64,000 nucleotides of DNA, taken from assembly GCA_964454025.1 (NCBI GenBank), contig CAYVRP010000014.1:36224-100223 (forward strand), given 5' to 3'. The stretch comes from JAFGBI01 sp964454025. GTDB lineage: Bacteria > Myxococcota_A > Polyangia > Polyangiales > Polyangiaceae. Both the position numbers and the translations under genes were made by a program. Every line of letters starts with the position of its first letter. Positions within the stretch are counted from its first letter, which is position 1. Below the pieces are notes generated by a model that saw nothing but the letters and a program-made list of their open reading frames with translations, made no database searches and had not been told where the DNA came from. Positions 8,780 through 17,120 of this stretch are shown here, in pieces.

Positions 8780-9657
8780 GGTCGCTCCGCCCGGGCCTGG
8801 CGCAGGATCGCGGCCGCCGCGCGGAGGTGGGCGGGGCTGGTCCCGCAGCAGCCGCCGACGAAGCGCGCGCCGGCCGCGACCAGCGCCCGCACGCCCTCGG
8901 CGAACTCGCGCTCCGTGGCCCGGTAGACCGGGCGACCGTCGACCAGCTCCGGCAACCCGGCGTTGGGCTTGATCCAGAGCGGAAGGTCGACGGCGCTCCG
9001 CATGCGCTCCGTCACGCGGAGGTAGCCGGCCACGCCGCGCCCGCAGTTCGCTCCGACCACGTCGGCCCCCGCCGCGGCCATCCCACGGGCGGCCGCCTCC
9101 GGGGTGGTGCCCATCATCGTGCGGTCGTGGTCCCGCCCGGAGTCGAAGACCATCGTCGCCACCACCACCAGCCCGGTCGCCTTCGCCGCGGCGATCGCCG
9201 GGGCGACCTCGTCGAGATCCGAGAAGGTCTCCAGAGCGAGGCCGTCGACGCCGGCCTCCGCCAGGATGCGCGCCTGCTCACCGTACACCTCGCGGAGCTC
9301 GGCGTCCGTGATCTGCCCCAGGCCCAGGAGCTTGCCCGTCGGCCCGAGCGACGCGAACACCCGCGCGCGGTCGCCCGCGGCGCGGCGCGCGGCCGCGACG
9401 CCGCCGCGGTTGATGGCGCCGACCTCGGCCTCCAGGCCGTGGCGGGCGAGCATGACCCGATTGGCGCCGAAGGTGTTGGTCAGCACGATCTCGCAGCCCG
9501 CCTCGACGTAGGCGCGGGCCACCGCCTCGACGCGCTCCGGGTGGCGGAGGTTCCACGCCTCGGGGCACTCGCCCGGCGCCAGCCCCGCGCGCTGGAGCTC
9601 GGTTCCGAGCGCGCCGTCGAGGAGGACGGGTCCGGGCAGCAGCTCTTCGAGCAACAT
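8776..9657 (-). CDS. homocysteine S-methyltransferase (Hcy-binding domain)
   Basis: A 293-residue stand-alone homocysteine methyltransferase domain equivalent to the N-terminal module of MetH. The signature zinc ligands are visible: one Cys in 'DVVGANCGRG' near residue 199 and the pair in GGCCGT (268-273). 'LLDGALGTELQRAG' and 'VLTNTFGANRVMLARHG' are also typical. It would transfer a methyl group to homocysteine, giving methionine. The corrinoid protein gene ends 12 bp upstream, so the donor here is most likely methyl-cobalamin on that protein. S-methylmethionine or betaine as donor is the alternative. Confidence 0.9.
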   Translation of the reverse strand: MLLEELLPGPVLLDGALGTELQRAGLAPGECPEAWNLRHPERVEAVARAYVEAGCEIVLTNTFGANRVMLARHGLEAEVGAINRGGVAAARRAAGDRARVFASLGPTGKLLGLGQITDAELREVYGEQARILAEAGVDGLALETFSDLDEVAPAIAAAKATGLVVVATMVFDSGRDHDRTMMGTTPEAAARGMAAAGADVVGANCGRGVAGYLRVTERMRSAVDLPLWIKPNAGLPELVDGRPVYRATEREFAEGVRALVAAGARFVGGCCGTSPAHLRAAAAILRQARAERP

Positions 9658-9669
9658 CGGAATGGCACC

Positions 9670-10317
9670 CTAACCCGCGGCGCCGCGCGCGACGAGCCGC
9701 CGGGCGACCTCCACGGCGGCCGCCGCGTTCGCCCCGTAGGCGTCGGCGCCAATCGACTCCGCGAACGATCGGGTGACGGGCGCCCCGCCGACCATCACCT
9801 TGACCTGATCACGGAGTCCAGCGTCGGCGAGCGCCGTCACGGTTCGGCTCATCGCCGGCATCGTCGTCGTCAGGAGGCTGGACAGCCCGAGAATGTCCGG
9901 CCGGCGCTCCCGCACCGCCTCGACGATGCGACTCGCCGGCAGATCCACGCCGAGATCGACGACCTCGAAGCCGCCCCCCTCGAGCAGCGCCGCGACCAGG
10001 TTCTTGCCGATGTCATGCTGATCGCCCTCGACGGTGCCGATCAGGACGCGGCCGCGCGGCTCGGCCCCCGCCCGGGCGAGCAGCGGCCGCACGAGCTCGA
10101 AGACGCGCTTGGTGGCCCGCGCGGAGACGAGCAGTTCGGGGACGAAGCAGTCGCCTTCCTCGAAGCGCCGCCCCACCTCGGTCATCGCCGGCGCGATCGC
10201 CTCCTCGACGAGCGCGAGCGGCGCCGCGCCGCGCGCGAGCGCGGCGCGCGCCGCCTCCACCGAGGCCTCGGCGTCGCCCTCCAGCACGGCCGCGCGCAAT
10301 TGGTCGAGATCACCCAT
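9670..10317 (-). CDS. methyl-carrying corrinoid protein (B12-binding)
   Basis: A 215-residue two-domain cobalamin carrier. An N-terminal helical cap ('AIAPAMTEVGRRFEEGDCFVPELLVSA', typical of MtaC/MtbC/MetH cap modules) precedes a Rossmann-like B12 domain. That domain has the base-off ligand motif D-x-H-x-x-G (D99-H101-G104), then 'GLSSLLTTTMPAM' and 'VMVGGAPVT'. His101 should coordinate cobalt. The start is ATG at 10317. It lies between the reactivation-type gene (56 bp upstream) and the homocysteine methyltransferase (12 bp downstream), in the role MetH uses its cobalamin module for. Confidence 0.93.
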   Translation of the reverse strand: MGDLDQLRAAVLEGDAEASVEAARAALARGAAPLALVEEAIAPAMTEVGRRFEEGDCFVPELLVSARATKRVFELVRPLLARAGAEPRGRVLIGTVEGDQHDIGKNLVAALLEGGGFEVVDLGVDLPASRIVEAVRERRPDILGLSSLLTTTMPAMSRTVTALADAGLRDQVKVMVGGAPVTRSFAESIGADAYGANAAAAVEVARRLVARGAAG

Positions 10318-10373
10318 GGGAACACCGGGCCCTGGAGCCCGAGGGGGACGATAACAAGCGCTCTCCGCCCGCG

Positions 10374-11120
10374 CTACCGCGCTAGCGCACGGCGCATGTG
10401 ACAGCCCGCCTCCGGGCAGATGGCGCACGGTGGACGCCGAACCGCCGCGAGCTCCCGCGGGCCGATCCCGACCAGCCCGGAGACGGACTTCTCCGGTTGC
10501 ATCAGGCAGCTTTCGCTCAGGGTCACCCCGATCGCCCCCGCCTCGACCAGCTGGAAGAGCGCCCGTTGCTGGTCCAGGGCCATCCCGCAGTAGCCGGGGC
10601 TGAAGCGCGGCGTCAGCCCCACGTCGCCGCCGACCTCGGCGCGCAGGCCCTCGCCGCGCGCGGCGGCGGCCGCCTCCGCGGCCCAGGACCCGCAGGCGTC
10701 GAGGACGAAGCCCCCGAGGGCGTCTCCTTCGCGGCAGGCTGCCGTCGCCAGGTGGCTCACCGCGGGCCCGACGGTGCCCACGAAGATCACGACGCGCTCG
10801 ACCCCGGCGAGGAACTCGGCGACCCGCCCGGTGATGGTCACCTCGCCGAGTGCCAGCGAGCGGGACGTCGCCTCGCCGACCGGATACGTCGCGAGGACCC
10901 CTCGCGGCGCGAGCGCCGCGAGGGCCTGGTCCCGGCGGCGCTCCAGCTCGGCCGCCAGCCGCGGCTCCGGCGCCGTGCCCGCGGGGTAGCCGAGCAGGCG
11001 GGTCAGCGCGGCCGGGTCGCGCGCGAGCTCGAGCGTCGGGAAGACGCGGGTGACGGCGCGCGGTGATGACGCGCCCGCGCGGGAGTCGACGAGCTCGGCG
11101 CGAGGCCGGGGTCCGGGCAC
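10374..11120 (-). CDS. MetH-type reactivation domain protein
   Basis: A 248-residue protein related to the C-terminal AdoMet-binding activation domain of cobalamin-dependent methionine synthase. In MetH that domain reductively re-methylates cob(II)alamin. Landmarks are 'TPRFSPGYCGMALDQQRALFQL', 'IGVTLSESCLMQPEKSVSGLVGIG' and 'DACGSWAAEAAAA'. The C-terminus carries C232-x2-C235-x4-C240 ('CAICPEAGCHMR'), absent from MetH itself. This could bind a metal centre, as in separate corrinoid reactivators. The probable GTG start is at 11120. It is the first gene of the 11.1-7.7 kb operon. Confidence 0.85.
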   Translation of the reverse strand: MPGPRPRAELVDSRAGASSPRAVTRVFPTLELARDPAALTRLLGYPAGTAPEPRLAAELERRRDQALAALAPRGVLATYPVGEATSRSLALGEVTITGRVAEFLAGVERVVIFVGTVGPAVSHLATAACREGDALGGFVLDACGSWAAEAAAAARGEGLRAEVGGDVGLTPRFSPGYCGMALDQQRALFQLVEAGAIGVTLSESCLMQPEKSVSGLVGIGPRELAAVRRPPCAICPEAGCHMRRALAR

Positions 11121-11198
11121 GCCCCCATTGTGGCAGCTTCGCGCCGTTCGGGGCGAGCCGCGCCCCGGTCGCGCGAGCGGCCCCGGCGCCGCTCGTGG

Positions 11199-12188
11199 TC
11201 AGGGAAGCGGCGGGGTCGCCGCGCGCGCTCGCACCTGCAGCGCCCAGGGCACCGGTCCCAGCGGGAGGTGCTGGAGCGCGACCCGCGCCGCGAGCTGGCG
11301 GTTCAGCACGAGGCCGGTGGAGGGGCCGCCGTCGAGGTTCAGCGCCTGGTCGCAGCGGCGCGGATCGGCAGCTAGAAGCGGCGCCGTGAGCGCCCGCGAG
11401 AGCGCGAAGAGCCCCGGCCCCGCCAGCGGGTTGCCGCGCTCCCAGACCACGATCAGATCGACGCGCCGACCTCCGTCCCCCAGGCACATCACGGTGCGCG
11501 GGGCGCGCTGCCCATCGTCGCTGCGGATGCCGGGCCTCCCGTCGGGTTCGACCAGACGCGGCCCCGCCTGCACCGCGAGCTCGGCGGGGTCGCCCAGTCC
11601 GAACGAGGCGGTGAACGGGACCAGCGCAGCGCGCCGGTCGCGTACCACCACGATCCCGCTGCCGCCGCGCCGCCCCGCGACCCCGTAGGTCACCGTCGCC
11701 CCGGCGAGCAACCCCTCGGGCGCGCCGTCCGCCTCGAAGTAGCCGGCGTTCACCGCGAGGAGCAGCGAGGGATCGTCGGCCAGCGCGGCGAGGTCGCGCC
11801 CCGGCACGGCGCGGGGCTCGACGGCCAGCCGCGCGAGCTCGACCCTCACGACGACGCCCTCCTGCGGTGCGCCGTCGAGCGTGAGCCCGGCCAGGCGCGT
11901 CACCTCGAGGCCGAGCGGGAGCCCGGCCTCCCCCGGCCGCGCACCCGCGCCCGCCTCGGTGGCGCGCGGGCGCGCCTCGACCTCGTCCCCCGTGGCACGT
12001 CGGGTCGGCGCGCCCGACGCTCGCTCGACGCCGGGCGACGGTGCGCCGCGCGCCGTCGCGCCCGCGGGCGCCGGCTCCGCGCGCGAGCAGCCGCCAGCCA
12101 GCGCGGCCAGCAGGAGCGCGCGACCGGCGTGGCTCGACCTCGCGCGGCGGTCGCGTCGGCGTGGCAGGGCCGTGGTCGGCTGGCTCAT
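11199..12188 (-). CDS. lipoprotein with phosphodiester glycosidase (NAGPA/DUF2233-like) domain
   Basis: A 329-residue exported protein. ATG at 12188 is chosen because a signal sequence with lipobox AGGC follows (Cys about 34); the open frame upstream to 12380 looks non-native. After a Pro/Ala linker comes the phosphodiester glycosidase domain: 'LLLAVNAGYF', 'GIVVVRDRRAALVPF', 'VMCLGDGGRRVDLIVV' and the signature 'ALNLDGGPSTGLVLNRQ'. The family includes the enzyme that uncovers mannose-6-phosphate and bacterial spore or exopolysaccharide enzymes. Substrate here is unknown. It is divergent from the alkaline phosphatase, and a distant paralogue lies at 41859. Confidence 0.82.
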   Translation of the reverse strand: MSQPTTALPRRRDRRARSSHAGRALLLAALAGGCSRAEPAPAGATARGAPSPGVERASGAPTRRATGDEVEARPRATEAGAGARPGEAGLPLGLEVTRLAGLTLDGAPQEGVVVRVELARLAVEPRAVPGRDLAALADDPSLLLAVNAGYFEADGAPEGLLAGATVTYGVAGRRGGSGIVVVRDRRAALVPFTASFGLGDPAELAVQAGPRLVEPDGRPGIRSDDGQRAPRTVMCLGDGGRRVDLIVVWERGNPLAGPGLFALSRALTAPLLAADPRRCDQALNLDGGPSTGLVLNRQLAARVALQHLPLGPVPWALQVRARAATPPLP

Positions 12189-12370
12189 GGACCCGGTCTG
12201 CCACGAAGGGGCCACCGCGGCGACACCCACCGCCTCGCACGTGGGTGCGCGGGCCGGTCGCGGCGCATTCACGGCCATCTCACGGCGACTCCACGTCCAC
12301 GACACGGAGGGACGGGAGATTCGCGACCGGACCAAGCCAGCCCTGCTGGCGGTGCACCCGGGAGGAAGAC

Positions 12371-13954
12371 ATGGCAACAAGGAGCAGAGCCGTCGTGGGG
12401 AGTGTTCTGGGAGCGTTCGCGCTGGCCGCGCTCGTCGGCACGGTCATCACGGGTTGTGAAGAATCCGTCGCGCCCGACGACACCGACGTCGCGGCCGCGA
12501 GCCAGCCGATCTCGGCGGCGACCGCGGGGGGTCGCGCTGCCAAGTACGTCTTCCTCTTCATCGGTGACGGCATGGCGAGCGTGCAGATCCACGCCGCCGA
12601 GGCGTACCTTGCCAACCAGGAGCAGCACGACGACGTGGGCGGCAGCGAGAAGGCCCACCTGCTGGCCATGAGCCTCCTGCCCGTCCAGGGGATGCAGACG
12701 ACCTTCGCCTGGAACAGCCTCATCACCGACTCCGCGCCCGCCGCGACCGCCATGGCCACCGGTGCCAAGACGGCCGATGGCGTCATCGCGATGGACCCCA
12801 CGAAGACCCGGGATCTGACCACCATCGCCGAACTCGCCAAGCGCGCCGGGCGGAAGGTGGGCATCGTTTCCAGTGTGTCCATCGACCACGCGACCCCCGC
12901 CGCTTTCTACGCGCACGAGGCGAGCCGCAACAACTACCACGCCATCGGTCACGATCTCGTCGCGAGCGGCTTCGACTACTTTGGCGGCGGTGGCTTCGTG
13001 GATCCGGACGGCACCCGACCCGGCGCGGTGCCGCAGGGTAACGTGATCGCCGCTGCCCAGGCCGCGGGCTATGTCGTGGCAGACAGTCGGGAGGAGTTCG
13101 AGGCTCTTGACCCTGGCGACAAGGCGATCGCCATCAACCCTGTCCTCGACGGCTCGCAGGCGCTCTACTACGAGATCGATCGCGTGCACGCCGCTGACGA
13201 CGCGGCCCACATCAGCCTCGCTCAGTTCACCCAGAAGGGCATCGACCTGCTCTTCGACCGCACCGGTCGTCGCCGTGGGTTCTTCATGGTGGTCGAGGGC
13301 GGCAAGATCGACTGGGCCTGCCACGCCAACGACGCGCGCGCGACCATCGACGACACCCTCGCCTTCGACGACGCGGTCGAGGTCGCAATTCGGTTCATGC
13401 AGGCCCATCCACAGGAAACGCTGGTCGTCGTCACGGGCGATCACGAAACCGGTGGCATGACGATCGGCTGGGCGGGCACTGCCTACGCCTCTCACTTCGA
13501 GCGGCTCGAGAGCCAGCAGGTGAGCTACCTCGAGTTCGACCGGGTGATAGCCGCCGTGAGGGCAGCCGGGGCGCCGCCGACGCTTCCGGAGTCGACCCTC
13601 GATGAGGCCATGCTCGAGCTCATGGGGCTCGACTATGCCGGCCTGACCCCCTTCGAGAAGGCGCGCATCGACGCCGCCTACACCCGGGCGATGACGCTCG
13701 GCAACTGCTCCTCGTCTCGGCCCTGCTCGGAGGAAGAGAGCCTGCTCTATGGTGGCTACAATCCGCTCAGCGTGACCATCACGCACGTCCTGAACAACCG
13801 CGCGGGCATCGGCTGGACCTCTTACTCACACACCGGGGTTCCGGTTCCGGTCCTCGCCGGTGGAGCCCGGTCCTCACGGTTCGGCGGCTACTACGACAAC
13901 ACGGACCTCGCGAAGAAGCTCGCGTCCGCCATGGAGCTGACCCTGCCCCTCTGA
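12371..13954 (+). CDS. alkaline phosphatase (lipoprotein)
   Basis: A 527-residue secreted phosphomonoesterase of the PhoA superfamily. A Shine-Dalgarno GGAGGAAG at 12361 sets the ATG at 12371. The signal peptide has lipobox ITGC (Cys29). Metal and nucleophile motifs are FIGDGM (Asp66), TDSAPAATAMATG (Ser near 120), 'VEGGKIDWACHANDA' and 'VVTGDHETGG'. Two zinc and one magnesium sites of the usual type are expected. The order matches Bacillus-type alkaline phosphatases more closely than E. coli PhoA. Two hairpins follow the stop. No Pho box was recognised upstream, so phosphate control is not shown. Confidence 0.93.
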   Translation: MATRSRAVVGSVLGAFALAALVGTVITGCEESVAPDDTDVAAASQPISAATAGGRAAKYVFLFIGDGMASVQIHAAEAYLANQEQHDDVGGSEKAHLLAMSLLPVQGMQTTFAWNSLITDSAPAATAMATGAKTADGVIAMDPTKTRDLTTIAELAKRAGRKVGIVSSVSIDHATPAAFYAHEASRNNYHAIGHDLVASGFDYFGGGGFVDPDGTRPGAVPQGNVIAAAQAAGYVVADSREEFEALDPGDKAIAINPVLDGSQALYYEIDRVHAADDAAHISLAQFTQKGIDLLFDRTGRRRGFFMVVEGGKIDWACHANDARATIDDTLAFDDAVEVAIRFMQAHPQETLVVVTGDHETGGMTIGWAGTAYASHFERLESQQVSYLEFDRVIAAVRAAGAPPTLPESTLDEAMLELMGLDYAGLTPFEKARIDAAYTRAMTLGNCSSSRPCSEEESLLYGGYNPLSVTITHVLNNRAGIGWTSYSHTGVPVPVLAGGARSSRFGGYYDNTDLAKKLASAMELTLPL

Positions 13955-14021
13955 GCCCCAAGGCTGAGGGGCTCGGCCCAACGCCCCGAGGCGGCGGCGA
14001 CTCGCCGAGGCCGCCTCGGGG
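13953..14021 (+). terminator. two consecutive hairpins after the alkaline phosphatase gene
   Basis: The first hairpin is GAGCCCC (13953-13959) with GGGGCTC (13968-13974). The second is a perfect 12-bp stem, CCCCGAGGCGGC (13984-13995) with GCCGCCTCGGGG (14010-14021), whose 14-nt loop contains a further short stem. No U-tract follows, as is common in GC-rich genomes. They separate alkaline phosphatase from the YibE/F gene. Confidence 0.6.
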
Positions 14022-14057
14022 TTCGGCCTCTGGACTCCCCGATTCGATCGCCTCACG

Positions 14058-15254
14058 ATGGCTCCCTGGCTCACGAAGCTTCGCTCCCCCGACGGGCTGT
14101 TCGCGCTCTTCTGTGCGGCGTTGGTCGTCGCGCTGGTGCTCATGCCGACCGGATTCGAGGGGGCCGTCCGCGAGGGCACCCACCACGCGAAGGCGCGCGT
14201 GCTCCGAACCGACGACAGCGGAGTGAAGGAGGTGCGGCTGATCAAGACCGGCACGCAGGTGGTGACCGCCGTCCTGCGGACGGGGCCCCACCGCGGTCAG
14301 ACCGTCGAGGTCACCAACGAGCTCCGCGGCGCGATGGAACTCGACGAGATCTATCGCCCTGGCCATTCCGTGCTCGTGGAGTACGCGACCGCGCCGGACG
14401 GCGTCGTCACCGCAGCCTACGCGCGAGGACGCTACCGCCTGGATCTCACCCTGGGTCTGTTGGCGGCGTTCGGCGTCGCGTTGCTCGCCGTGGCCGGGAT
14501 GACCGGCCTCAAGGCGCTCTTGTCCTTCGTGCTCGCCGCGCTGATGCTGTGGAAGGTCCTTTACCCGATGGTCCTCCGCGGACACGATCCGATCGTGGTG
14601 GCGCTCCTGGTGAGCGGCGCGCTCGTCGGGACGATCTGCCTGCTCGTTGGCGGCTTCTCGCGCAAGGGCCTGGTGGCGGTGCTGGGATCGGCCCTCGGGC
14701 TGGGGCTCACCTGCGGGCTCGCCCTGGTCCTCACCCGCACCTTCGCCATCGATGGCGCGGTGCTCCCGTTCGCCCCCACCTTGCTCTTCATGGGGCACTT
14801 CGACCTCAGCCTCACGCGGCTCTTCATGGCCAGCATCTTCATCGCCGCGTCCGGGGCGATGATGGATGTGGCCATGGATATCGCCGCCAGCATGGACGAG
14901 GTCTTCCACCAGCGTCCTGCCATCGGCCTTCAGGAGCACGTCCGTTCGGGCCTCGCGGTGGGCAAGGCCGTCGTCGGCACGATGACGACGACCCTGCTGC
15001 TCGCCTACTTCGGGGCCTTCTCCGCGATGATGATGGTGTTCATGGGGCAAGGGGTCCCGCTCGTGAATGCCTTCAACCTGAGCCACGTTTCGGCCGAGGT
15101 TCTGCACACCCTCGTCGGGAGCCTGGGGCTGGTGACCGTGGCGCCGTTCACCGCCATCGCGGGCGGTCTAGTCTACCACCGCTGGGGAGCCGAGCGCGTG
15201 GAGACGACGGAGGCCGCACCTGACGGCAAGGCCATCGTCGCCGCGCCGCGGTGA
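14058..15254 (+). CDS. YibE/F family integral membrane protein
   Basis: A 398-residue membrane protein of the YibE/F family, widespread but without a settled function. A first membrane span at about 15-32 precedes a soluble beta-rich domain (35-135, 'VLRTDDSGVKEVRLIKTGTQVV'). Seven or so membrane spans follow. The family hallmark 'IAASGAMMDVAMDIAASMDEV' is at about 270-292, and 'AVGTMTTTLLLAYFGAF' comes later. The gene stands alone between the hairpins at 13984-14021 and the convergent trxC. Transport has been proposed for the family; nothing here identifies a substrate. Confidence 0.87.
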   Translation: MAPWLTKLRSPDGLFALFCAALVVALVLMPTGFEGAVREGTHHAKARVLRTDDSGVKEVRLIKTGTQVVTAVLRTGPHRGQTVEVTNELRGAMELDEIYRPGHSVLVEYATAPDGVVTAAYARGRYRLDLTLGLLAAFGVALLAVAGMTGLKALLSFVLAALMLWKVLYPMVLRGHDPIVVALLVSGALVGTICLLVGGFSRKGLVAVLGSALGLGLTCGLALVLTRTFAIDGAVLPFAPTLLFMGHFDLSLTRLFMASIFIAASGAMMDVAMDIAASMDEVFHQRPAIGLQEHVRSGLAVGKAVVGTMTTTLLLAYFGAFSAMMMVFMGQGVPLVNAFNLSHVSAEVLHTLVGSLGLVTVAPFTAIAGGLVYHRWGAERVETTEAAPDGKAIVAAPR

Positions 15255-15331
15255 CCCGCGCCGATCGAGGCCCGGTCAGGAGCGCTGGCGGTGGCTTCCT
15301 GCTTGGACGCGACCACCTCGGCGCGCCCCGC

Positions 15332-15754
15332 TCAGCTCAACGAGAAGACCTGCTCGATCGCCCGCTGACCGCGCGCCCCCACCTCGCGCTGGACCAGCCG
15401 TCCGCCACGGAACAGGGCCAACGTCGGGATCGACGCCACCTCGAAGCGCGCCGCCACGCCGCCGAGCTCGTCGGTGTTCACCTTGGCGACCAGGAGCCGG
15501 CCCGCGTGCGCGCGCGCCAGCTTGGCGATTTCCGGCGCCACCGTGCGGCAAGGTCCGCACCAGGGCGCCCAGAAGTCCACCAGCACCGGCAGCGGGGCAT
15601 CGCGGACGAGCTCGTCGAACTCGGCTTCGCTCGCAGGTTCGAGGGGCACGCCGAGGTCCAGGTGCCCCTTGCACGACCCGCAGGTGGGCCGATCGACGAG
15701 GCGCGCCACCGGGACGCGGTTGCGGGTGGAACAGGCGCTGCACGTCACGATCAT
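15332..15754 (-). CDS. trxC: thioredoxin 2 (zinc-containing)
   Basis: A 140-residue cytoplasmic thioredoxin of the TrxC type. It has an N-terminal zinc ribbon (C5-x2-C8 and C25-x2-C28) and a thioredoxin fold with active site W-C66-G-P-C69. The cis-proline segment 'VASIPTLALFRGG' is present. It reduces protein disulfides and in other bacteria responds to oxidative stress. It lies 61 bp downstream of the Ppx/GppA phosphatase on the same strand and may be co-transcribed with it. Length and motifs are fully typical. Confidence 0.94.
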   Translation of the reverse strand: MIVTCSACSTRNRVPVARLVDRPTCGSCKGHLDLGVPLEPASEAEFDELVRDAPLPVLVDFWAPWCGPCRTVAPEIAKLARAHAGRLLVAKVNTDELGGVAARFEVASIPTLALFRGGRLVQREVGARGQRAIEQVFSLS

Positions 15755-15815
15755 GACCCCGGTCAGTAATCATCGCCGTGCCCGGCGTCCACCCCGGGGG
15801 GCCTCGGCGCGACCG

Positions 15816-16871
15816 TCACTCCTCCGGGGGGATCCCATGACTCATCGTCGCTGGGGGCCAGTGCCCGTAGGCCTGCTCGAAGAGCTGGCTCAGGACGCCG
15901 TCGGCGACCCCGAGCTTGGGCACGACCATCGTCTTGACGTCCGCCCATTTCATCACCTGGTAGTAGACTCTCCCAGCGGGCACGATCACGTCGGCCCGGT
16001 CGGGCTTGAGCCCGTAGGTGCGCATCCGATCCTCGATGCTCAACGGTTCGAGTGCCTGGACGACGTCGCGAACGCGGCGGCGCCCGAGCGTGGCGCCCGG
16101 GGTGCCGACCGCGAGGTCGTAGATCTTCGAGATGTTGCCCCCGGTGCCGATCGCCTCCGTGGGGCGAGCCCGGGGCGGGAGCGCCTCGACCCACCGGCGC
16201 ATCCGCGTCCACTCGGCCTCTTGAAGCTGTCCGCTGAGCAGGCGCACCGCGCCGATGCGGAAGGAGTCGCTGCGCTCGACCCGGCCCGCCGAAAGCAGCG
16301 TCAGCTCGGTGGAGCCGCCGCCGACGTCGATGTAGAGGTAGTCCTTGTCTGGCGACAGCCCCGACTCGAGGTGGGTGGCGAAGATCGTGCGTGCTTCCTC
16401 CGCCCCGGATACGATCTCGAGCCGAATGCCGGTTTCGCTCCACACGCGATCGGCCGCCTCGGCCCCGTTGTCGGCCTCGCGGAGGGCGGAGGTCGCGCAG
16501 GCGCGCAGCTTGTGGGGGCGGAAGAAGCCGATCAGATGCCGGAAGGCGTGGAAGATCGTCACGAGCTGCTCGATCTTCGGCGCGGGCAGGCGGCCGGACG
16601 TGAACACGTCGGCCCCGAGCCGCAGCGGGACCCGGTAGCTCGCCTCCCGCTGTAGAAACCGCGCGCCCTGACCGATCGCGCGCGCGACGACCAGGCGCAC
16701 CGCGTTGGATCCCACGTCGCAGGCCGCGAGGCGGAGCTCCTCAGCCAGGGCCGCCTCCCCCAGGGCGAGCGGGGTGGGGTGTCGCCGCGCGCGACCAACC
16801 TTCCCCGTGCCGAGCCGGTGCCCGAGCCGCGCCCTCGCGCCGCGGCGGCGTCGAGGGGCACGGAGATCCAC
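15816..16871 (-). CDS. Ppx/GppA family phosphatase
   Basis: An exopolyphosphatase / guanosine-pentaphosphatase of the sugar-kinase/Hsp70 fold (351 aa). The phosphate-1 motif 'CDVGSNAVRLVV' begins near residue 50, the phosphate-2 motif 'IDVGGGSTELTLL' near 175, and 'GTGGNISKIYDLA' near 246. Only the catalytic two-domain core is present; the C-terminal HD domain of longer Ppx enzymes is absent. The first about 45 residues, from the GTG at 16871, are Arg-rich and poorly conserved in character. The true start may be further in, before 'LRLAACDVGSN'. polyP versus pppGpp specificity cannot be told from sequence. Confidence 0.88.
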   Translation of the reverse strand: MDLRAPRRRRGARARLGHRLGTGKVGRARRHPTPLALGEAALAEELRLAACDVGSNAVRLVVARAIGQGARFLQREASYRVPLRLGADVFTSGRLPAPKIEQLVTIFHAFRHLIGFFRPHKLRACATSALREADNGAEAADRVWSETGIRLEIVSGAEEARTIFATHLESGLSPDKDYLYIDVGGGSTELTLLSAGRVERSDSFRIGAVRLLSGQLQEAEWTRMRRWVEALPPRARPTEAIGTGGNISKIYDLAVGTPGATLGRRRVRDVVQALEPLSIEDRMRTYGLKPDRADVIVPAGRVYYQVMKWADVKTMVVPKLGVADGVLSQLFEQAYGHWPPATMSHGIPPEE

Positions 16872-17120
16872 TCACGGAGAGCTCAGCGTACGGCATTCGC
16901 GGCGGAGCAGCGGCGCTGGCGGTCGAGCCCGCGAGGCTACACGCTCGTGGACCGAGCTCGACCGGGGCTTGCCCCCGGAGTCTAGCACCCACCCGGCGCC
17001 GGAGTTGCCTGGCTCGAGCCGGGATCCGCGGCGACCGGGTGAGGCTCTCGTGTCAACTCCGTGGCGCAGGCGCCGTGCGCCCGCGCGGGGGCGTCTTCCG
17101 CCTTCGCCTTCGAGCCCGGC

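Noticed and set aside
10318..12240. Minus-strand extension of the corrinoid-protein frame
   Set aside because: It overlaps the reactivation gene and the glycosidase lipoprotein in another frame and is Arg-rich without motifs; ATG 10317 opens the corrinoid protein.
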